Shown piece by piece: positions 56,401-64,000 of a DNA stretch of 64,000 nt. The notes beneath the pieces were generated by a model. It had not been told where the DNA came from, did no database searches, and saw only the letters and a list, made by a program, of their open reading frames with translations. The first letter of the stretch is position 1, and each line of letters starts with the position of its first letter. The DNA comes from Nicotiana tabacum (Eukaryota > Streptophyta > Magnoliopsida > Solanales > Solanaceae). A program made the position numbers and the translations under genes. The stretch spans positions 148,031,084 to 148,095,083 of the forward strand of contig NC_134101.1 in assembly GCF_000715075.1 (NCBI RefSeq), in the 5' to 3' direction.

Positions 56401-57159
56401 TCCGATGCAGTTATCACAGGTATTGTTCTGGTCTGTAGTAGATATGCTTTAATTATATTTGATCCAAGGTCTACATACTGTTATGTGTCATCTTATTTTG
56501 CCCCGTATCTGGTCATGCCTAGTGATTCTTTGAGTGCTCCTGTATATGTGTCTACACTGGTGGGTGATTTTATTGTGGTGGATCGTGTCCATCGTTCATG
56601 TATAGTGGTGATTGGGGGTTTTGAGACCCGAGTAGATCTGTTACTTTTGGATATGGTTGATTTTGATGTCATATTGGGGATGGACAGGTTATCACCTTAC
56701 CACGCTATCTTGGACTGTCATGCCAAGACTGTGACCTTAGCTTTGTTGGATCTACCTCATTTAGAGTGGAGAAGGACTCCTGGATATTCCACCTGTAGGG
56801 TTATTTCATATATGAAGGCTCGGGGTATGGTTAAAAAAGGGTGTTTGGCCTATTTGGTGTATGTTCGTGATTCTAGTGCTGAGGCTCCCTTTATGGATTT
56901 TGTGCTTGTTGTACATGAGTTTCTAGAGATATTTCCTGCAGACCTGCCGGGTATGCCGCCTGACAGGGATATTGACTTTTGCATTGATTTGTATCCGGGC
57001 ACTCAGCCCATTTCTATTCCGCCGTATCGTATGGCCCCGCCAGAGTTGAAAGATTTGAAAGAACAGTTGCAAGACTTCTTGATAAGGGCTTTATTAGACC
57101 TAGTGTCTCGCCTTGGGGTGCACCAGTGTTGTTTGTTAAGAAGAAGGACAGATCGATGA
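56401..57159 (+). pseudogene. E5 protease and linker
   Basis: The active-site box near 56460 is D-P-R-S-T, with Arg for the conserved Gly, so this protease is probably dead. The frame 56485-57159 is open through V-I-L-G-M-D-R-L (Trp changed to Arg) and into P-P-Y-R-M-A-P near 57021. A frame change near 57080-57100 follows. Confidence 0.82.
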
Positions 57160-58403
57160 GGATGTGTATATATTATTGGCAGTTGAACAAGGTCACAATC
57201 AAGAATAAGTATCTATTGCCGAGGATTGATGATATGTTTGATCAGCTTCAGGGTGCCAAGGTGTTTTTGAAGATTGATTTGAGATCTGACTACCATCAGT
57301 TGAGGATTAGGGCATTTGATGTTCCTAAGAAAACTTTCTGCACTCGGTATGGGCATTATGAGTTCTTAGTGAATACATTTGGGTTGACAAATGCCCCAGC
57401 AGCTTTCATGGACTTGATGAACCAAGCGTTCAAGCCTTACCTGGATTCATTCGTGATTGTCTTCATTGATAATATTTTGATTTATTTCCGCATCCAGGAG
57501 GAGCATGTGCAACATCTTTGAGTCATTCTTCTGACTTTGAGGGGAAGTTAGTTGTATGCCAAGTTTTCAAAGTGTGAGTTCTGGTTGAGTTCGGTTGCAT
57601 TCTTGGGTCATGTTATATCAGCAGAGGGTATTCAGGTGGATCCTAAGAAGATTATGGCAGTCAAGGACTGTCCTAGACCCACATTAGCTACAAAGATCCA
57701 GAGTTTCTTAGGTTTGGCAAGTTATTACCATCGGTTTGTGGAGGGGTTTTCATTTATTGCAGCCCCGATGACCAGGTTGACCCAGAAAGGTGCCCAGTTC
57801 AGGTGGTTGGATGAGTGTGAGGCGAGCTTTCAGAAGCTCAAGATAGCTTTGACTACGGTGCCAGTATTGGTTTTGCCCATAGGTTCAGGGCCATATACAG
57901 TATATTGTGATGCATCGCGTATTGGACTTGGTGCGATGTTGATGCAGAATAGCAAGGTTATTGCATATGCTTTGTGACAGTTGAAGATCCACGAGAAGAA
58001 TTATCCAGTTCATGATTTGGAGTTATCAACCATTGTTCACGGGGTGAAGATTTGGAGGCATTATTTGTATAGCGTGTCATGTGAGGTGTTTACGGATCAC
58101 AAAAGCTTGCAATACTTGTTCAAGCAAAAGGAGATAAATTTGAGGCAGAGGAGGTGGTTGGAGCTGTTGAAAGATTATGACATCACCATCTTGTATCATC
58201 CGGGGAAGGTCAATATGGTGGCCGATGCATTAAGCAGGAAGTCAGCCAGTATGGGCAGCCTTGCGTATATTCCAGTCGGTGAGAGACCTCGTGCTTTGGA
58301 CGTTCAGGCTTTGGCCAATCAGTTCGTGAGGTTGGATATTTCTGAGCCCATCCATGTGCTAGCTTACACAGTCGCTCGCTCTTTATTATTTGAGCATATC
58401 TGA
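57100..58403 (+). pseudogene. E5 reverse transcriptase and RNase H
   Basis: RT lies in 57126-57521 and 57552-57977. The catalytic box is F-I-D-N (57462-57473), with the second Asp changed to Asn (GAT to AAT). Stops are at 57519-57521 and about 57549, with a TGA at 57975-57977 between RNase H halves. RNase H runs from Y-C-D-A-S near 57904 through Y-L-F-K-Q-K-E (CAA codon kept, where E3 has TAA) to V-A-D-A-L-S-R near 58220. Its second part (57981-58403) is open. Confidence 0.85.
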
Positions 58404-58558
58404 GATCGGCAGTATGATGATCCTTATTTGCTTATCTTTAGAGACACAGTGCAGCACGGGAGTGCCAAGCAGGTTAGAGTTGGAGATGATAGAGTTTTGA
58501 GGATGCAGGGTCGTATTTGTGTGCCTAATATGGATGGACTTCGTGAGTTGATTCTAGA
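58404..58558 (+). pseudogene. E5 integrase N-terminus, interrupted
   Basis: Only the start of integrase remains (R-I-C-V-P-N-M-D-G-L-R-E-L, about 58510-58548), ending before the zinc-binding His where E6 begins. Confidence 0.8.
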
Positions 58559-61500
58559 TGTCACACATCCTTTTTGCGCGCCCGCCTCGAAGGGTTAAAA
58601 TGTGCGAGGGGAGTTTTTCCAATTTAAGTGACAATATTCGAAATGGGATTATTTATTTAATTCAGAGTCGCCACTTGGGAAAGGTTTGGCTTTTGGTGTC
58701 CCAAGTCACCGGTTTATCTTGAATCCCGAATCGAGGAAAATTTTTGACTTTTCCAAATGAAGTCTGCGAACCAGAAATTCTAAGTAAGGAATTCTGTTGA
58801 CCCGAGGGAAGGTGTTAGGCACCCTCGAATCCCGTGGTTCTAGCACGGTCGCTTAAATTGTTATAATAGCTAAATATCTGATTTAAATATATGTTGTGAC
58901 TTATGTGCTTTTATTAAAATTAAACCACTTTTATTATTATCATTTATTTTATTTATTTGTTTTTTTATAGAATTGCAACGTCGTGAAAATGCATCTCGAA
59001 CCACGTCACAATCAATGCACCCGTAGTTGTTAACACATTTCGACTCCGTTGAGATTTGGATCTGGGTCACATCAATGTGCACCTGTGTTTAAGAAGGTTA
59101 AATTATTAAAGGTGCACCTAAAGCAACTAGCGTATTGTTGTTTTGGGAAGGCCGTAAAATTCGCTAAACGGCCTGTCCCGAATTCTATGTATTTTAATAT
59201 ATACATTTAGAGGGGCACGTAGCTTGTGCATTCTTGTTTGTCGAAGCTCGTCTCGTTATTTAAAAAGGGATATCCTAAAGTGGTTACATTTCTATTGTGT
59301 TTGTTTCTAAAAATAGAGAGGAAAAGGTTCATGCTAATTCAATTGCATGCTTTTAGCCGAATCCGGATTTCCTGTTAATCATCTGATTAGTTGTTTACAA
59401 GATGAAGAATGTCGTACCTCGTGGAACCTGCTTTTATTTTTGATAAAAATTACATACAGGCTGATGAAATGCTACACTTACATCCAAACATTTCTTGAAT
59501 TGAATTTAGCTAAGCTTACTTAGGCTAGATTAAAGGGATTAACTACTAGGTATTATTACTAATGGGGATTCGGACGTGATCCTATATACTGCCTAACGGG
59601 ACCCGATAAAGAACTGAAATAAAACAGAACAACATTGTGTAAAATGGAAGTATTCTATCCTATGCATATCATCATAGCTAAAAGGGAATCTGGTCAGTCA
59701 CTATGTCGATTATCCATACATTCTGTGTACTGGACAATTACATACCTCGTACCAGCAAACAACCATAAACTAAGACGCAAGAGACTAAAACTCAGTTAAG
59801 TATCAATTAACCAATCTCTTCATGCTATTGAATTACAAACTAATCAATTATACAAAAAGAAATCAATATACCATGAGTATTACAACAGATATTTAAACTT
59901 CTTCAACTTCTTTCATTTCATGCTTTCAAACTGTTATAGTTACACCAATATGGGACTCGAAATGTGTACCTGGATACTGAAATGCAAAGAAGAAGTGGAG
60001 GCAAGAGAGTCAGCAGCAATAGGAGCAATACCAAACAGCAGCAGTAACAGCAGGTAACAACCAAAGACAAATCCCAGCGCGATATACAAGTATAGCCGAT
60101 GGAAAAAATTGGCAAAAATGACAGCAGCAAACAATGCAGTAGAAACAAAGCTCCAAGACATACCAAATCCAGGAGAAACAAACAATGCGAATCAACCAAT
60201 AAACTTAGTTGATACTTGAAAGAAAACAGAGTTGATTGAACTGGTTGAACAAACTGAGAATCACACAAACAAGGAAGAAACAGTTTCTGATTTTCTGTAT
60301 GTTTTCTCTCTCGTAGGTGTGTCTGTATAAGCCTTTCTGTTTTTCCTCTCACTATCTCTTTTCTTTTCAAAATCTAGTGCCAACTTTCAGTCTTGAAATC
60401 TATTTGAGTTACCAAAAAGAATTCCTTTTCTGTTTTTCTGTTTTTTCCAGACCTTCAGTTCTTAGTGTTCTCCCTCTCTAGTTCTCAAAAAAAATGTGTC
60501 CCCCTTCTGTAATGGAAGTTCCCCCCTTTTATCAGCCTAACATCAGGACATTTAAACAGCTTGTTCATCAATCAGAACCCCCTCCCTTTCTTACTATGTT
60601 TCCACTCAATGTTTTTTAAAAAAAAATCAAATCCCTCCATGAGATTCCCTGACAGTCCCTTTTCCCATTTTATTAACTAAAAGCAGACACGGGCAGCAGG
60701 AATATAATCTGACAGCATATGCTATCAAACTATTTTAATCCAAAAGGGCCTTTATGCACATGTTGTGCACAAGTTCACATGCCCTCCAATTCAGATTGCA
60801 GTTACAGACCAAAACCTTAGATTTCTGAATCAAATTAACAAACATAAATAGCTATACTCGATTCTCAACTTGATTCAAACAAATGTTCAGCAAGGACAGA
60901 TCAAATTCAAACAAGCCGAAACTAATCGACAACATATGTCGACTCGACTATACTAATCATAACATGTACCATTGAAGACCGTGATCAGAAATCTAACAAT
61001 ATTAAACACATGATTCGAATTGTACTGACTAAACAACAATTGTACTGAGGAATCGATTAATCAGTCAAATTTGAAGTTCAATTGATTGCATAGCACATAC
61101 ACATATACACACTATCAGTGAATAGAGGAAAGATTTGACCAATACAGAGGTCCGGGCAAGGTGGGCAGAAACAGTTGGTAAAATTCCGAACGCAAATTAA
61201 AATAAGATGTTTGACCATACAAATAGACCTTTAACAAATACATGAACCGAATAAAGAAAATAGAAACAGACTTACCTTAAAAAAAATCCTTGGAAAAATC
61301 AGAGAAACCAACTCGTGTTTGAAAAGACCCTTCTTGGGGTTGAACGGACTTTAATCGAAGTGTTATCACTGAGAATACTTCGACTAAAGTCCATTAGACC
61401 CTAAATACTTTGGCTCAAACGGACACGGACCAGTCACGAGGAACCCTAGGGCTCCTAAAATCAGATCTGGGATTCATGTTTTCCTAGTTAGATTCGGACC

Positions 61501-62541
61501 AAACCAAGCATGGTTTGGTCACGAGGGAGGTCCGGGGACTGTCTGGTGTGAAGTTGGGGTCAATCGGTGTAAGTCAGGTTCCGACTCGAATCTTCAAATG
61601 AAGATTCGAGAAGGTGGGAGGGGATTTGAGCTAAGTGGTTAACAGATCCATGTTAAGGGTGGTGAGGTGGTCCTACGGTGTTAAGGTGGGAGTCACCGGC
61701 GTCTAGGCCGTCGGGATTAATGGTGAAGGGAAAGGGGGCGGCTAGGGTTTCAAGGGGTCTGTGGTGAGGACGATGGAAGGTAGGGGTATTTGGATAGAGG
61801 GGTGGGGTACGAGTGGAAGCTTATATATGGAGTGGGTGAATGGATCCTGGCCGTCGGATGAGACACGATGAAGGGCCAGGATCCTTCAGCTAATGGGAAA
61901 CGGTGTCGTTTCAAGTGCAAAGGGTTAGGGTCGGTTCGGGGTTGAACGGGACGGGTTTATTCGTGGGTATGGTGAATGTGATCTTGGCCGTTGATCAATC
62001 TGAGATCAACGGCCCAGATCAGACCATAGCAAAACGATGTCGTTTGGAAGCTCTTGAAGTCGACTGGTCTTGGGTCGGGGCAAGCAGATGCTTTTGGGCT
62101 CGAGTTGGTCATCAGATTTAAAATGGGGATATGCCCAATCTTAATTTCAGTCCAATTTTGCACTTCTTTCTCTTAATATATATATTTTAGAACTAAACCT
62201 AATTAAACAAAATTGAAATTCACTAATTAAACACTTAATACAATTATTTACACACATATATTAAAATATTTAAAGCAGGTAAAATCAAACAAAACAACAA
62301 TCACGGACAAAGATGCATATTTATGATTTTCCATTCAATAACCGGATTACGGTTCAAACTACGCGTGACACATATTTTTTTTTTGGTATTTTGTTTTAAT
62401 GGAAATAAAAATGGGCCAAAATCATAAATAATTGACAAAGTGCCACGTAAAAAATCCAGAAATTGTACAGCGAGACTAATTGCTATTATTTTCGTTTCTT
62501 TTTGGAGTGATTGTCATGAAAACAAAAATCACGTGCTCACA
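58559..62541 (-). repeat. E6 3' LTR (3983 bp)
   Basis: On the minus strand it begins TGTGAGCACGTGATTTTTG and ends GGATGTGTGACA. The U5-side stretch (CGTGCTAGAACCAC, TGCCTAACACCTTC) matches E1 at about 15675-15715. No supported gene is present; the ORFs on both strands are short. Confidence 0.87.
61821..61828 (-). promoter_or_regulatory. TATA box of E6 LTR
   Basis: The minus strand reads CCATATATAAGC, in the LTR region that corresponds to GATATAAGA near 12758 in E1. Confidence 0.5.
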
Positions 62542-62554
62542 GCTGCCCCTCTTT
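62542..62554 (-). promoter_or_regulatory. E6 polypurine tract
   Basis: The minus strand reads AAAGAGGGGCAGC immediately before the LTR, identical to E1. Confidence 0.85.
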
Positions 62555-63281
62555 GTTCGGAAACATGAAGAGTTTTCGTGCAAAGATAAAGTGAGCGGAT
62601 ATGAGCGATTTTTGCCTATTGTACTACTCTATGTGAAGCATGTTTTGAAAGATTTGACCGAATCTTTGCTTCAAAGATTTCCTACATATCCTGGACTAAA
62701 CAGGAATCAGGTCAATGTAGTTCGGGAAGTTTTGGCAGCTGGGACTACCATGGGATTGCAATGTTTGCTGTTACTGCTGTTGTTGTTGTTGTCACCGTTG
62801 CTTTACTGACCGCCTTATTACAACCAAAGAGAAGTTGGAACTGAACTAAATACTTATATGCATGTCAACTGCTAGTTACAAGATCCCTATCTATGATTCT
62901 TTTGCGACTTGATCTTGAGTCTTAGCTGATTTTGCTTGGAGACTTCGATCCGAATCTTGATGCTTGCGAGTTGTATGTGCTTGTTTAATCTCTGGGATAC
63001 TGAGTGAGACGCGACTGGCAGAGTTTGGGACCTGGATCAAGTCTTGGAGCGATCCGCCTTTCATTTTCTCCGGCATCTCGGGACATCTTCTTTTTGTCTT
63101 ATTTTTCTTTGATTCTGTGTTGAAACTCATCACGTGGGTCGTTTCGATCCGTGTGGGTCGAGGTTAGACCTGCGGGGAAAAACAAACGAACGAAATTTTC
63201 TGCCCCAGTTTCACTAGGAAAATTTCGTGAATTATTCGCCAGGAAGTTCATAAAATTGATGAAAGAGGATATGAATGCTCA
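62555..63281 (-). other. E6 3' non-coding region
   Basis: 62555-62760 corresponds to the E1 stretch 7380-7577 in reverse complement, including the GGATATGTAGG motif. The rest shows no coding signal. Confidence 0.65.
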
Positions 63282-64000
63282 GTTCAGTTTAGGGTTTAAA
63301 ACCCTAATGCTGATTAAAGGAAAAAGTCCAGTTTAGGGTTTGAAACCCTAATGCTGATTAAAGGAAAAAGTCCAATTTAGGGTTTAAAACCCTAATGTTG
63401 ATTAAAGGAAAAAGTCCAGTTTAGGGTTTAAAACCCTAATGCTGACTAAAGGAAAAAGTTCAGTTTAGGGTTTAAAACCCTAATACCGACTAGCTGGGGA
63501 GAAGTTCAGTTTAGAGTTAAAACTCTAATGCTGACCAACTAGGGAAAAGTTCAGTTTAGGGTTGGGGCCCTAATGCTGACTAAAGGAAAAATTCAATTTA
63601 GGGTTTAAAACCCTAATGCTGACTAAATAGAAAAAGTTCAGTTTAGGGTTTAAAACTCTAATGCTGACTGAATGGAAAAGTTCAGTTTAGGGTTTAAAAC
63701 CCTAATGCTGACTGAATGGAAAAGTTCAGTTTAAGGTTTAAAACCCTAATGCTGACTAAATGGAAAAGTTCGGTTTAGGGTTTAAAACCCTAATGCTGAC
63801 TGCATGGAAAAGTTCAGTTTAGGGTTTTAAAACCCTAATGCTGACTGAATTGAAAAAGTTGAGTTTAGGGTTTAAAACACTAATGCTGACTAAAATGGAA
63901 AAGTTCAGTTTAGGGTTTAAAACCCTAATGCTGACTGAATGGAAAAGTTTAGTTTAGGGTTTAAAACCCTAATGCTGACTGAATGGAAAAAGTTCAGTTT
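63282..64000 (-). repeat. 44-bp tandem repeat with inverted telomere-like motif
   Basis: Sixteen units and a partial one, period 42-46 bp, each with TTTAGGGTTTAAAACCCTAA followed by TGCTGACT and a purine-rich linker. The array continues past the window end. Confidence 0.92.

Larger units (their letters stand above)
54604..58558 (+). mobile_element. E5: Tekay/Del chromovirus, plus strand, truncated
   Basis: It starts with a 39-bp LTR remnant in the LTR of E4 and is interrupted in the integrase N-terminus by E6. Gag, protease, RT and RNase H are present but broken. The five bases before it (ACACC, 54599-54603) would be half of its target duplication. Confidence 0.87.
58559..64000 (-). mobile_element. 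E6: 3' end of a Tat/Ogre-lineage retrotransposon, minus strand
   Basis: An LTR (62541-58559), a polypurine tract and a 3' non-coding region are arranged as in E1 and share its LTR start, polypurine tract and pre-LTR sequence. The coding part lies beyond 64000. The five bases before it (CTAGA, 58554-58558) would be half of the target duplication. Confidence 0.85.

Noticed and set aside
59918..60370. 150-codon minus-strand ORF in the E6 LTR
   Set aside because: Composition-driven Leu/Cys-rich reading; overlapping ORFs in other frames look equally good, and there is no family match.
61903..62121. 72-codon plus-strand ORF
   Set aside because: Antisense to the promoter and leader part of the E6 LTR, with no domain.
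63282..64000. True telomere or interstitial telomere tract
   Set aside because: The TTTAGGG word occurs once per 44-bp unit in each orientation and not in perfect head-to-tail runs; it lies in the 3' region of a retrotransposon.

Overview
This window looks like repeat-rich heterochromatin of a flowering plant, most likely Solanaceae and plausibly Nicotiana. The lineage call rests on the Tekay/Del and Tat/Ogre retrotransposon types, a Solanaceae-style Au SINE tail, methionine-initiator primer-binding sites and AT-rich spacers. It is an inference from remembered sequence styles, not a search. I found no intact host protein gene, rRNA or tRNA. Nearly every recognisable coding stretch is a decayed retrotransposon gene.

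Layout. (1) 1-15945, + strand: the 3' part of a Tat/Ogre-lineage Ty3/gypsy element (E1), with the end of protease, a candidate 178-nt intron, RT-RNase H, a second RNase H, integrase, a 3.2-kb 3' non-coding region with tandem repeats, a polypurine tract and the 3' LTR. The LTR is split by a 4.5-kb LINE-type insertion (8071-12576) with a 13-bp target duplication. (2) 15946-18078, - strand: the 5' LTR, primer-binding site and gag of another Tat-type element (E2), cut by E1. (3) 18280-37263, + strand: a tandem Tekay-lineage chromovirus array (E3) with three LTRs and two complete internal domains at an exact 8018-bp period, flanked by the 5-bp duplication AAACT. (4) 37264-41531: AT-rich spacer with a long foldback (MULE-like) element carrying a 5'-truncated SINE in its loop, and possible decayed host exons. 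(5) 41532-54603, - strand: a Tekay-type element (E4) whose 3' LTR is interrupted by a 4.0-kb Helitron-like segment. (6) 54604-58558, + strand: a Tekay-type element (E5) whose 5' LTR has collapsed to 39 bp, inserted in the 5' LTR of E4. (7) 58559-64000, - strand: the 3' LTR and 3' non-coding region of a Tat/Ogre element (E6, same LTR family as E1), inserted in the integrase of E5. It ends in a 44-bp tandem array containing an inverted telomere-like motif.

The right side is therefore E6 in E5 in E4; the left side is LINE in E1 in E2. All polyproteins carry stops and frameshifts, many of the CAG-to-TAG or CGA-to-TGA type expected from decay of methylated cytosines. Several catalytic residues are lost (RT aspartates in E3 copy 1 and E5, first integrase aspartate in E4), so none of the copies looks autonomous. 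All comparisons were made by eye; no alignment, database search or dating was run.
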